Positions 21,619 through 32,405 of a DNA stretch of 64,000 nt are shown piece after piece (the first letter of the stretch is position 1; each line of letters starts with the position of its first letter). A program made the translations under genes and the position numbers. The notes beneath the pieces were generated by a model. That model saw only the letters and a list, made by a program, of their open reading frames with translations. It had not been told where the DNA came from and made no database searches. This stretch comes from Bemisia tabaci (taxonomy: Eukaryota; Arthropoda; Insecta; Hemiptera; Aleyrodidae): positions 3,134,288-3,198,287 of the forward strand of contig NC_092797.1 of assembly GCF_918797505.1 (NCBI RefSeq), in the 5' to 3' direction.

Positions 21619-22362
21619 AGGATGGTCAGCATTCAGAGGATAGTACCGTGAGTTTCATGAACGTTTTACTTTAATGATACATTATTTTGGAATAGAATCC
21701 AAAACAACTTCTTTCACACGGAATATATCATTCTTTGCGTAATAACATGCCCGTCGAACATGCCTAGATTTTATTCAAATAATGCATAGTAAACTCACAA
21801 AATTTGAAACCTCGGCGTCGATTGGTTCTACTCTTCAAAACAAAAACATAAGAGAAAATTTTGCGACGCAAAATGTAGTTAAGATGATATCGGCTGATAC
21901 TGTCTGAATACTTACACATATGATAGCGGTTGCTATCTTTTCAATCCATCACTTCTGCCCTTCCCCCCCCCCCCAAAAAAAAAATGAAGTAACACGAGAT
22001 AAACTCCTGAATGAATACAATTTGAATCGGTTCCTAAACTGAATACCTCCTGAACTACTCAGATGACGTGTGGGTTACATAGGTCGACTCCGGAAATAGC
22101 CACTCTTGCACTCTCGCGTAACGCGGGTTGCATACTTCGACGTGATACCCGTTAAAATAGCCGGATTGAAGCGTAGCGTCGGGAATAGCCGTTTGAATTT
22201 CAGCTTTTTTGCGGCTCTAATTGAGCCGAAACGCGCGAGTTTTATTGGCAGTTGAGGGTAATTACAGGCTCTGCTGTCGTTCAATCTCGTTTCGGGGAAG
22301 TTTCCGGGCATGTGATTAGTATGCTCTTGACGGAGCGCCCTCCGCGGGCTAGGGACGGTGTC
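21576..22362. other. Unannotated interval
   Basis: Starts with a long T run (21583-21610). A CpG-richer patch at 22080-22360 has frames open on both strands without recognisable domains. No gene called. Confidence 0.45.
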
Positions 22363-22518
22363 GTTGCTTGCTATGCGATACATCGATTGATCTGCCATTT
22401 AAACCTATGGAAAATGATCGATAAACAGAGTATTCGCAAAGAACTCCTTGATAATCGATTTTTTACCACAGCTCAAATATGAAAAAATCGATAATCGATC
22501 ATTCACGCCTCGCCACTG
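22363..22518 (+). repeat. Dispersed repeat family I, copy 1
   Basis: Contains ATCGATTGATCTGCCATTTA, AACCTATGGAAAATGATCGA and TAATCGATCATTCACGCCTC. Ends are imperfect inverted repeats (GCG..ATCGAT outward). Copies: 28482, 28635, 29371 (+) and 52034 (-). Confidence 0.8.
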
Positions 22519-22523
22519 GCAGG

Positions 22524-22563
22524 GGACGAGGGGGTGACTGCATCTCCGTCACCCCCTCGTGCA
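22524..22563. repeat. Short hairpin
   Basis: A perfect 13-bp stem ACGAGGGGGTGAC / GTCACCCCCTCGT around a 9-nt loop. No T run follows, so it is not terminator-like. Confidence 0.75.
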
Positions 22564-23443
22564 TGTTTTCAAATTACTTTTTCTACCGCATTAGGAGTTG
22601 AGTAGGGTGGTCATCCGCCTGGAAAGTTTATGGCGTCGTAGAGGTTATGTCGATGAGATTCGAAATGCAGCATTCACACTATGAGAGCAGATGACTTATC
22701 GTTATTGCAGAATTGAAAAATGATCCGTTCAGAGGAGATGTGTAATGTGACTTTGTTCTCTTTCGAGGAGACGATTTGTGATGGAGTTATGCAGGGCGGT
22801 TTTTTTAAAGTGAAAACTCAAACTGTTCAGCTCAGCGAAAAAAGCAAAAAGGGGTCGAAAGAAGTCGATTTTCAGTTTTCAATGTTGAACGCTCTCCATT
22901 GCCCTCAAGAATATCGGGTCCATCCCACATTTCAAAATATGATAACTAAGTAAATCATCTTGTAAGTATTTAAAAGGGATCATCTTTGAAGCTGATAACT
23001 GGACCGCAGGCTCCATTTGAAATTTTCTGAAATTTGCGAACATTTTGTTTTAAATTGACATTTCCGGCTGAATCATGGGTTTTCCCAAGAATGCAGCCTC
23101 TCGTCCCTTCCGGACTCTACAATTGCCGAATAAGTTGCTTTTTCAGCACTTTCCTCAGTTTAAACCCAGGACAAATATTCACATTTATCGCACAATCTTG
23201 TAACCCCACTGGACTCGAATCGAACGGCAAAAATCCCTACGAGGAAATCTAAAAGTTACTGGAAACAAAACTTAGTCTCAAACATGTTCGGCACATCAAT
23301 TTAGATAAATAAGAATGGGGGTTATAAGCAAACTATACGCGAAGGAGCTAAATATTTTTGTAAGGGCAAGAAACCTTTAGTAAAACTTAAAACACTCAGA
23401 GGCAAAGTTCATTATTTCCTTACACGGAACGATAAACATTTGC
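22564..23443. other. Unannotated interval
   Basis: No repeat family or splice-bounded exon recognised. ORFs at 22720-22953 and 23034-23252 have no identifiable domain. Confidence 0.45.
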
Positions 23444-23515
23444 TCTCGTTTTCCTGCGGAAAATTTCCTCAAGTTTTCTTGAAGACTTGAGGAAATTTTC
23501 CGCAGGAAAACGAGA
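23444..23515. repeat. Perfect 30-bp hairpin, 12-nt loop
   Basis: The stem TCTCGTTTTCCTGCGGAAAA... is perfectly paired for 30 bp around TTTCTTGAAG-like loop bases (23474-23485). Size resembles a small-RNA precursor, but perfect pairing is also typical of a fresh mini-foldback. Confidence 0.9.
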
Positions 23516-24964
23516 AATTTTCAATGACTGGTCAACAACAAGAGCTTTATCGAAGGAAACATCCTTGAATTATGCGAAATATTTTTCTATTGTCAAAATC
23601 ATGCTGAATACCTACGGAGTGTCTTCTATCCCAAGTAGCACAAATTGCAATGAGCTGAAATTACATAATAAAATTATTGCTACAGCGTCGAAGCGCTGTG
23701 TATGTTGCCTATTTATTGATAGAAAGGACACGGCTTATTGAAATTTATTGTGAAATTATTGAATTACTCATTGATGAAATTGAAATAAGTTCACTATATT
23801 CTATTCACCATTAACTATATTCACCGAGAGAGTCCAAATCATCGTTCATTGGTTTGATGATCGAGTGAGAAAAATGTGGGTTCTTGAATAAATGGAATTA
23901 ATAGTAGTGGTAAGTATAGTGGCAAAATAGGAAGCGAACCCAAAGTAGACGATACCGAGAAGACCATAGTGATTAAACGACGAGGACTCAATCTTACCAT
24001 GTAAGTATGATCTGACTGCTCCCAAAGCGAAGGAATCAGCTATGACAATCAGGGCACAATGCGCCTTCAAAAAGGATAGCTATGCCACCATACTCCACTC
24101 ACTTTCCCCGCGCTTGTGTAGTTGCCTGCTAGCAAGGATGAACTGAGGCTAAAAACCATGGACTTGGACAGTGGACTGCCTGTGCGTATAATCGCTGAGT
24201 CGTCTTTTCACTCTAAATTCTGACTGAGCGATCCTTCTTTTATTCGTTTTCTCTATTCCTCACACTCTATTAAGTGAAATCCGAGTAATCCTAATACTTG
24301 TATGTGCTTTTTTTTATCTACAGAATTTAAAAAAAAAAAAAAAAAATGTAACACAGCAGCAGTTAACCCTGTAATTTCGAGGATGACTTGCTCGAACTTT
24401 AATGCAGTTAAAGATTTGATTCGATATGCTCGATTGTGATAACTTACGAAAAATTCTGAAACTTTCATATGGTTATTGACGGGTGAAGTTGGCGAAACGC
24501 GTAAGTTCTATGTATGTGTCCAGTGCATTCCTATATCGTCGAACTGAACCCGGGAGTTGTCCATGTCACGCATGCTAACGAGGCAAACACTTTAGAATGT
24601 TCTTTCAAACGGGCAATCTTCGTAAGGTTTTAGCATTTCAGTTGAAAATTACGAAAAAAATAACGTAAAACATAAAAAGCTGCTGGAAATTTGTATTGTC
24701 AAAAAGTTTCTTCGCGAAGTCTGCGTAAAGTAAATTAAAAATTTAGGACGAGAAGCGAGAAGCGATCCTTAGAACGGCATTAACAAGACTCAGCTTAATT
24801 GCATCAGTCGTTGTCCAATTTAATTTAATGTCTCAATTTTAACAGAGAATCTCGCAACACATCGTAACTTGAGATTCTGTGACTTAATTATAATGGCCTA
24901 ATAGAAAACCCGCAACAAACCTAGAGACATGTTTTAATCGGCACGCGGCATGCTGATTACTTTG
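23516..24964. other. Unannotated interval
   Basis: AT-rich DNA with an A run at about 24329. No supported exon or repeat. Confidence 0.45.
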
Positions 24965-25143
24965 AAAAAAATAATATGCTGTTTTAGCATCTGGGATGTC
25001 AAAAATGATCCCAAGATGCTGCCTTTACTGACTCACATCCTATGAATGCAAATTCAACTGCGAGGGCAATTAAGGCAGCATCTTAGGATCACCAGACACA
25101 TTTTTGACATCCTAGGTGCTAAAACAGCATATCATTTTTTTTC
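24965..25143. mobile_element. Foldback element, family J
   Basis: Arms AATATGCTGTTTTAGCATCT with GGGATGTCAAAAATG and their near-complements, inner stem AAGATGCTGCC / GGCAGCATCTT. The right end continues TTTTTTTTCAGTG, a common end type of DNA transposons. About 180 bp. Confidence 0.85.
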
Positions 25144-25359
25144 AGTGTAGTTGCCCGAGAGGAAAAATAAACAAATGAAACACGGAAATAAATTAGAGCA
25201 CTTGAAATGCAGTTTGGCTCATTTCAGTTAAATCGTACTTCTTAAGCTTACCCCAAAGACTTTGATGTCCATCACCAAACCATACAGTGATCAGCCCTGA
25301 GCAAATGACATCGCAACCATATCACCAAATCCTTCTCTCCAAGCTTAAAGCCATTGTCC

Positions 25360-25880
25360 CCGGCGTGTTTGTTCGCTCAGCGCTCACTCAACTCGTTATT
25401 TATTTCCAGCGGGACTCAAAGGCGAAGGAGATAAAGGGGTAAGGGAGAACGGCAGGGATAGAAGGAAGATAACGGGGATCGCAGGGGGAGGGGGGCGGTG
25501 GCCGCATCCCTGACCGCGGAGGGGGGAAATAGAGGGGGGCGAGTCTCCCTCGCTTCGCTGGCAAGTTTTTATCATGCTTGATTGCTACTTGAATGGGCTA
25601 AAACAGTGTGATAATTACGATTTTCAAGATCCAGTTCCTCGCCTCCGCTCGGCACCGAATGAAAGCTATTATGACAAACACTGGGAGTGATTCGATCGGT
25701 CTCTTTTTCTCTCGCCGGTGGCGGTAATCTCGATTTACGAGTTCCCGAGACGATTTGCGGGCGGCGAAGACGGATTTAGAAACCTCCTCCGCGCTCCGCC
25801 CTTTTCGCACTCGCGAGGATTAATGGCGCCGGGTCAAGGTCACGCGAGGGAGGGTGTCGGGGTCCTGATAACGGGGAGGT
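25360..25880. promoter_or_regulatory. CpG-rich island with nuclear-receptor-like and homeodomain-like sites
   Basis: A GC-rich block in AT-rich surroundings. It holds TCAAGGTCA at 25834-25842, an exact match to the FTZ-F1/SF-1-type monomer site. GGATTAA (Otx/Bicoid type) lies just upstream at 25817 and TGATAAC just downstream. Frames here, such as 25598-25810 on the minus strand, have no recognisable domain. Function as an enhancer or promoter is inference from motif clustering alone. Confidence 0.3.
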
Positions 25881-26035
25881 CTCGAAAATAAAACACTTCA
25901 AAGAGAGCGATGCACACAGAGGAAAAACTTGGGTCGTCCGAACCGAATAGCTCAATGGCGAATTTGCACCAACTATTTTTTATTGCAGTATGCGTGCGAT
26001 CCGAAGTTTAGGTCATATGGATCTCTCAATGTTTT

Positions 26036-26103
26036 ACGTAGCAATGTATACAATGTAGCAATGTATACGTAGCAACGAATTAAGTAGCAATGTATACATT
26101 GAC
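26036..26103. repeat. Short GTAGCAATGTATAC repeats
   Basis: Three imperfect copies of GTAGCAATGTATAC with variable spacers. Confidence 0.75.
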
Positions 26104-26366
26104 AATATTTGATTATTAAGATTGCTTTGATCTAATAGCTTGTTATCAATTGTTACCACTGAAATCTGTTACCTTGTTTGAAATTAAATTATGGCCTGTG
26201 TGATATCGATTATGTGACCCTGATGATGAAGCGTTTGCTTCGAAAAGCTTCGGTCAAAGTTTATTAATTTTTTTTTTTTTTTTTTTTCTAATTTACTTCT
26301 GAATTACGCCTACATAGAGTATTAGTATTTACTCCCTCAAGATGCTTAATGATCTGCCTTCGCAAT

Positions 26367-26630
26367 GTTTTTCATAATTTTTTTCTGATAGGGGAATCGT
26401 AGAAAAACAGATGTGATAGAAAGAAAATCTGCCGCATTGTGACGTCATCAGGTGGTATTTTTCATTTTAGCACGTGTAGTTTAGCAGATTAAGTCATTTG
26501 GCCAAACCTTCTCTAATAATTGTTCATTTTAGAAACCAAGGATGTTCTCATGCTCAGTTCACTCAGTAGTTTCTTCTTAAACATTAAATTCACATAATCC
26601 CGAACACCTCTAAATTTTCCATTGGCATTT
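26367..26630 (+). repeat. Dispersed repeat family U, copy 1
   Basis: Shares an ordered set of blocks with 59770-60032 and (reversed) 52729-52960: TTCATAATTTTTTTCTGA, TGACGTCATC, TTTAGCAGATTA and TTAGAAACCAAGGAT. About 260 bp, no inverted ends seen, no ORF. Confidence 0.75.
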
Positions 26631-26942
26631 TAGCTCAGAGGATTTATTTTCGGAAAAGCAATCTGATCGCTTCAGTTGACGGAAATGAATTACAGTTCTA
26701 CACACCTATCTTATGTTTTAATTATTTAATATCTAATGGATTATGATGAAATGTTTTTTTGTGTTCCAGGTGAACCTATTTTTGGTGTTTTTGGTCTACT
26801 CCTCTCCTTGTACGAAAATGCATCTTCGGGTCAGTTTTTTGTAACATGGAGAAATAATTGTTAAATCAGGATTTTGATCTTTTAAATGGCAAACACGTTT
26901 CCTCATTGCGAAGCGAGGTTCACGTCGATGGCCAAAGTGCAA

Positions 26943-27876
26943 CCCTGGTAAAAATTGGCAGTAGAATCTGTGCTCCAAAATACCATAGACCTAAAGCCGG
27001 CTGTAAGATTTCCAATAGCTTCTGTAGCCGGCTGTACAATTTCTTATAGCCTTTTATAGCCGATGGCGATTAAGCAACAGCCAGACGATAAAGCTTATGC
27101 TAAACGTTACTAATTACGGATGCTAGGACTTAGTGAGTTTTTGGAATACTGCTCTCTTTTTGGGCCGTAGTATCTTGATTTATTTTGCGAGGAAAGCTCC
27201 GTACTTTTGAAGGATGCCTGTCATTCTTAATATGTTGGAGCGCCTTCAATTTCTTATGATACTGTGCAATACCTCTGGTGTGAAATAGTTGCTTCAGACG
27301 CCGTGGCACGCTGCGGCGCGGCGGGCGGGCAGAGAGCGCGAAACGCGCATTGGCGCCTACAAACCTAACAGGGATACTTCACGCATTGCGCAATGCGTGA
27401 AGTATCCCTGTTAGGTTTGTAGGCGCCAGTGCGTCGCCGCTCCGCTTTGTGTTAGGCTCTAATATTTAATCTCGCGGAGTCAGCGTTTTTCAACTCATGA
27501 TTTTGAAATGTTTGCACACTCTGTATGGACTATTCTCATTTTAATTGATGAAAAAAAATATGTTTTAAAGGAAAATATAATGTGTGTTTTGTAAATATTA
27601 AGGTAGTTCCGTATCAAACTTAATGATTTCCAAAGCACACGAATTTCTACACAATTTCTTATAGCCTTTTATAGCCAATGGCGATAAAGTGTAAAGCCCG
27701 GCGATAGGAACTATAGCCCGACTGTATACTTTTTTTATAGCTTCGTATAGCCCGGCTATATGATTTGCTCCGCTTTCTACAGCCAGCCATATGATTTTCA
27801 ATAGCCTTCTTTAGTCGGCTATAAGAACTTCTATGGTATTTTGAAACGCAGCTCCTATCGCCAATTTTTACCAGGG
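26943..27876 (+). mobile_element. Full-length TIR transposon T1 (non-autonomous)
   Basis: 934 bp bounded by CCCTGGTAAAAATTGGC and its perfect complement. Both subterminal regions carry repeated TATAGCC(G/C)GG-type words, which are potential transposase-binding sites. The middle contains GC-rich sequence (27300-27345) and a loop-free 78-bp perfect palindrome. Comparing with uninterrupted family D copies, the junctions suggest at most a 2-bp (AA) target duplication. No transposase frame. Superfamily not assigned. Confidence 0.88.
27351..27428. repeat. Perfect 78-bp palindrome without a loop (copy in full-length T1)
   Basis: Same palindrome as 15350-15427, again perfect through its centre. Confidence 0.95.
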
Positions 27877-28126
27877 AAAACCACGCAACTCCAATTGTGA
27901 CGTTGCAGACTTCCTGCCATACTCTATTTATTATTTCACTTTTGAAAAACTAGTCAACGTAATTTCTTGAAAACCTGTCTTGACATTTCTGTTCTGTTCG
28001 TAGCATATTCAGTAAAACTATCAAGTTACAAAGCAGGCTTCGTTTCTTTGGATAGAAATAAATAGAAGCGGAAATTTTGAAGCATTGCAATGGAGATGCG
28101 TGGTTTTGCACTCGTGCCACGAATAT

Positions 28127-28481
28127 GTAAATTGAAAGAAGAAAACTTTGCAACGCAGGGCGTTAAGAGAGTCACGTACGTCATTTGCTCGACATAAATA
28201 TGACGTTGTCAGATGGGTTGTGAAACTCCCGAGAGATTCGAAGACGAGTTCGCGAGGGATTCGTTCGATTGCGCTGAAACGCACAACATTGCCGGAAAGC
28301 GGGGCACAAAATTTGGCACGTACTCGGCACATTTTTCTTGTTTTATTATGAAAATCTCTTGTGTCGCACAAAACGCTTGCCCGACATTCACGCATGCTAA
28401 TCTTGTGTCTGTCTACAATGTTCCCACCGCACCCGAGCCCGGCCCGGCACCGTGGATCAAAAACGCACCAACAACATCAAT
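28127..28481. other. CpG-moderate unannotated interval
   Basis: Several frames are open on both strands (for example 28213-28488 plus), but none shows a domain, signal peptide or clear splice junction. Confidence 0.4.
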
Positions 28482-28628
28482 GGCATAGCGTGCTTTGCGA
28501 TATATCGATTGTTGTACCATTTAACCCTATGGAAAAGGATCGACTATCTAGATATAGCTCAATAATCGATTCGTTACCATTGCTACAAGTGGGAAAAAAT
28601 CGATAGCCAATGATTCACGCTTTGCTCC
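28482..28628 (+). repeat. Repeat family I, copy 2
   Basis: GCGTGCTTTGCGATATATCG at the start, TACCATTTAACCCTATGGAA inside, GATTCACGCTTTGC at the end. Confidence 0.8.
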
Positions 28629-28634
28629 CTCCAT

Positions 28635-28788
28635 GTCGTGCTCGGCGATGGATTGATTAACTGCCATTTAAACCTATGGAAAAGGATCGATAAACAGGAT
28701 ATTCGCAACGAACACCTAATAATCGATTCTTTTCCACAGCTTCAAATGGGGAAATATCGAAGATCGATCATTCACGCCTCGCCACTGA
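28635..28788 (+). repeat. Repeat family I, copy 3 (adjacent to copy 2)
   Basis: GATTAACTGCCATTTAAACC, GATCGATAAACAGGATATTC and GATCATTCACGCCTCGCCAC follow copy 2 in the same orientation after only a few bases. Confidence 0.8.
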
Positions 28789-29370
28789 CAAACACTCCAG
28801 AGCGTGGAGGAGCGGGGTTTTGACCCAAGGTGAATGATTATTCTCAGATTGACTTGTCACCTCATTTGAGGCGTCCGATGTTTTGTGACATTTCGGCATT
28901 TCAAATAACATGTTTATGTTTTTTTCTAAGAGGACCAATAATTGAATATGTGAAAATGGAAGCACGCCGACATAGAAACTTGAAAATGACCAAACTTGAT
29001 TAAAAGCTTTCATAAGTTGGTCACTTGCTTGGGCCTTTAAAGTATCCCAAATTAATTGTCCTTCGGTACTTGGCCTAGAAGCTTTTCTATGGCCAACTTT
29101 TTCACCAACTGCGCAGTTTTTTTTTGTTTTTTTTTTTGTTTGTTTTTTTTGGTCTCTCGAACATTTTCATTTTTCCGAGTAGGTCTGTTTTCATTTTCAC
29201 TGATTCAATTTTCGTCAACTGGAATCTACTTTCGTGGTCTTTTTGATATGGGGGTTGTTCGTTCGTAGAATTGGAGCATATGATGCTACTCTCAATCAGT
29301 GGGAATGGTTCACTGGGCAAGGTACGAGCTTGAGCATCATGACAAATGTTTTCTCTCAAAAATTGCAGGA

Positions 29371-29526
29371 GCGTAGCGTGATTGGCGATGAGTCGATTGA
29401 TCTGCCATTCAAACCTATGAATATGGATCGATCATCAGGACGTCCGCAACAAACACCAAAGTTGTCGCGATTCTTTACCGGAGCTTCAATTGGGAGAATA
29501 TCGATAGTCGATTTTTATGCTACGTC
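29371..29526 (+). repeat. Repeat family I, copy 4
   Basis: GATGAGTCGATTGATCTGCC, ATGGATCGATCATCAGGACG and AATATCGATAGTCGATTTTT mark a diverged copy. Confidence 0.75.
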
Positions 29527-29584
29527 TTTGTCGAACTGAACATTTTGGCTACCCGGACCGAAAACTTCAGTGCTCCACGTCAAC

Positions 29585-29832
29585 TCTACCGTGCTAAGGA
29601 AAAACGCCGCATGAACATTCGAGAGTTGCCAAATTTCCTTCGATAAATGTTTATTTTTTAGGAAAGTTATGAATATTTTTCCGATAAATTTTCAAGAACT
29701 TTAGGTATAATTGCGAATCAAATTATCTGAGAAATTGGAGGAACAATATTTACAAATTTTCCCGAAAATTCGTGATTTACCAAAGGTGACAACGCCCAAA
29801 GGTTCATACGGCGTTTTCCCTTAGCACGGCAG
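29585..29832. mobile_element. Foldback MITE, family C, copy
   Basis: Ends TACCGTGCTAAGGAAAAACG and GGCGTTTTCCCTTAGCACGG. Inner arms GAACATTCGAGAGTTGCCAA and ACAACGCCCAAAGGTTCATA. About 248 bp. Confidence 0.9.
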
Positions 29833-30113
29833 AACTGATACTCATTCGTCGCAAAAGGAGTTTTCTCTCTCTGTTCACGATCCAAGACCTTTTACCTGGA
29901 AAGTGAAAATCCGCCGTGAATTTTCCACTATCGAAATAACGGAAACGCACTCACTTCAATCCTAGAAAAGGACAGTAAATCTGCCGTAGATTCCAGGATA
30001 AAAAAAAAAAAAAAAAAAAAAAAAAACTATTTATTCCTCACTCCTCGCTTTTCCACCGAAAGCTCCACCCGGGCGATCAGGGCCTCTCTCGATTCCGATC
30101 CCTCACCGAACCG

Positions 30114-30357
30114 CCGCACAGTGGATCAAGTCAATAATTAGAGAGGTCGAATGCGAAATTATTAACATGAACTGCGAATTCCGATGTTTATTTCGTAACA
30201 TCTCAAAGTTCAAATGGTGCTATACTAGAAAAAAATTTCACGAGGACACCAATGGAGTAACTTTCAGAACTTCAAGGTTTGGTATAAACGGAGTCATAAG
30301 CGTTTAAAGTTTCCGCATTTTGTCCGACCTCTCCAATCGACTCGATCCACCGTGCGC
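30114..30357. mobile_element. Foldback MITE, family N, copy 2
   Basis: Ends GCACAGTGGATCAAGTCAAT and ACTCGATCCACCGTGCG. The right arm holds GTTTAAAGTTTCCGCATTTT and GTCCGACCTCTCC. An A run lies just upstream (30001-30026). Confidence 0.85.
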
Positions 30358-30399
30358 CCCCCCCCCCTCCTCAGAGCCCCGTGCACACAGCCCCGGGAA

Positions 30400-30711
30400 A
30401 AACGGCGAAAGTCGCGGGAATTCATGGGTCCGCAGATCGAAGTGAACTTTGATTAAAACATAAGGTCCGGACGACGAATTCGCCGGGCAGGCGATGAAAT
30501 GGAATGGCGGAACTTGGAGGGATCGAGCGGGGGAAGGGGCCAGGAAGGGATCATGTCAGGTTGAACCTGTCGCCCGGGGCTGCTCCCTTATTAGGTCCTG
30601 CTCCACTGTTCTATCGGACTTCTCTTCAAATAATAGTCGGCTCGTGAATGGCTCTTCAAACACCATCTTTTTATGCAGCGCGGAGGATGCCCCGCGTTTC
30701 GACCCTCTTTC
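30400..30711. other. GC-richer unannotated interval
   Basis: No domain or splice junction recognised. A plus-strand frame at 30494-30718 is uninformative. Confidence 0.4.
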
Positions 30712-30753
30712 AACGTAAGGCGTATCTCTAATTCCAGCTGAGCCCTGTGGGCT
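30712..30753. repeat. Half copy of MITE family E
   Basis: GTAAGGCGTATCTCTAATTC and CAGCTGAGCCCTG match the left half of family E. The copy breaks exactly where family G begins. Confidence 0.6.
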
Positions 30754-31563
30754 GATTATTGAAATTGATAGAATAAACGATAGATAAAGATGACATATGG
30801 AGTGTGGAGCGATCCTGTTGGTTGAAATGGGTGGCTCCTATAGACTAAGGCCTTGTCTCGACGGCGCAACTGTTGAGGGAATCAGGTGCAACTGTTACGA
30901 GTTTGTTGCACCAACCGAAGTTCCCTGTCTCCATGTACAAGCATGTGTTCCTGGAACCTTTTAGGCGAGAATATTTGAAAAACATTAATTTTTTTGGGTT
31001 AAACGATGTTATTTGAGGTAACTGAACTGATAATTATGAACAGGAGGTGAATATTTTGCGTTATTTCGACCAGGTATAAAACAAAAAACAATTACATAAC
31101 ACAGATATGGATAAAAAGAAAATATATTTGATAACATTTTATTTTCCTGCTGTAGTGATATGCTACAAACGAAAATATAAAATTGATACTGAAATGTGTA
31201 CAAATATCTCTAAATAATAACCGCTCAGAAATAAAACACCCGTAATAAACTCCCGCTTCACGTGTAAGCAGCGTTTATCAATTCAGAACACAAAGGTAAA
31301 CAACTGTTGAGGTTCCAGGTTTCTGACCTTGAAAGTTTCACTTATAAGAGAAACATTTTTGAGACAGTCCCTTCCTTCAACACTTGCGCCGTCGAGACAA
31401 GGCCTAATGATGGACTAACTATAGGGTCTCGCGTGGGTTGCCGTTAGTTAGGCTGTTACCTACCTCCTTTGTCCATTGCAACCACCCACTTCCACCAACA
31501 GGATCCCTCCATATCCCTTTTGTCTTCTTTGTCCAAAGCTTTGTCTATCAATTTCAATAATCG
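30752..31563. mobile_element. Foldback element, family G, interrupted by a second element
   Basis: Ends GATTATTGAAATTGATAG and CTATCAATTTCAATAATC, inner arms GATCCTGTTGGTTGAAATGG and CCACTTCCACCAACAGGATC. The interior is split by the element at 30846-31407; removing it restores a foldback of ~250 bp. Other copies: 51012-51485 and a half at 46127. Confidence 0.85.
30846..31407. mobile_element. TIR element nested in family G
   Basis: About 560 bp with 32-bp terminal inverted repeats, AGGCCTTGTCTCGACGGCGC... and complement, differing at two positions. AT-rich interior without a transposase frame. Confidence 0.88.
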
Positions 31564-31849
31564 GACCGCTGGAGATCCTGACCGCCGACAGAACTGAACT
31601 TTATAATTCGGTGAGCCGTGGGTTAGGTTGGACTAGGTTGGCTAGTAGGACTGGAATGGGGTCTCTAAGCGATGGTCGGTTCAATTTGTGGACATACGGT
31701 CTTAATAGACCTCATGAGAGACCTTTAAACATATTTCTTCCTTTTCAAAATGACTGTTGATTTAGACATACCATAGCATATCTCGGGCAAACTTAACCTT
31801 AATTTATCTCGAAATTCAAAAAGAAAAGGCATCTAAAGTGTAAACGCGA

Positions 31850-32405
31850 AACAACTATTTGCGCAAGATGGATGTCCACATTGCATATGAAAAATGTAAG
31901 ACGCGATGGCGTGAGTCGTGAACTCGCAATGCTCTGCTATCTAGTTTGATATCTATGCTACTAGTTTGAAGCACCACTTCGAATAAGACAAACGCAAGCA
32001 AACACAACATGGAAATAAAGCGAGGGAAAAGATGAGTGTTAACGACGGCGCAGAGATACAACTATTCGTACTTGATGGACGTCCGTGCTGCATCTAAAAA
32101 TTGAAGGCGCGATGACGCGAAGCGTGAGCTCTCAATGCTCTGCTATGTGCCGTTAATGAATTATCGCTCAGATTCGAGAGGAAAGTTAAAAAAGAGGCCC
32201 GAACACATCTCTCCTACCTTCGGCTGCGTTACTTAAGTAGTGCTTGAAGCACCACTTCGAATAAGACAAACGCAAGCAAACACAATATGTAAGTAGAGCG
32301 AGGGAAAAGATGAGCGTTAACGACGGCGCAGAGATACAACTATTCGTACTTGATGGACGTCCGTGCTGCATCTGAAAAATTGAAGGCGCGATGACGCTTA
32401 TGCTG
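31850..32405 (+). repeat. Tandem block of ~280-bp units
   Basis: CAACTATTCGTACTTGATGG, the GTCCGTGCTGCATC block and GAAGGCGCGATGACGC appear at 32058 and 32338, with a worn form at 31852. GAAGCACCACTTCGAATAAG recurs at about 31968 and 32245. A related fragment lies at 63663-63735. Confidence 0.85.

Larger units (their letters stand above)
26925..28126. mobile_element. Foldback MITE, family D, copy 4, interrupted by T1
   Basis: The left tip GTCGATGGCCAAAGTGCAA stops at 26942. Family D sequence resumes at 27877 with AACCACGCAACTCC...GACGTTGCAGACTTCCTGCC and ends TTTTGCACTCGTGCCACGAA near 28126. T1 therefore inserted within ~18 bp of the MITE end. Confidence 0.8.

Noticed and set aside
26216..26255. 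Hammerhead-ribozyme-like CTGATGA...GAAA with a GAAGC/GCTTC stem
   Set aside because: There is an extra base between CTGATGA and stem II, and no convincing NUH cleavage site with stems I and III; the outer GACC/GGTC pairing gives only a simple hairpin.
28213..28488. 91-codon plus-strand frame
   Set aside because: It overlaps two other open frames on each strand and runs into repeat family I.
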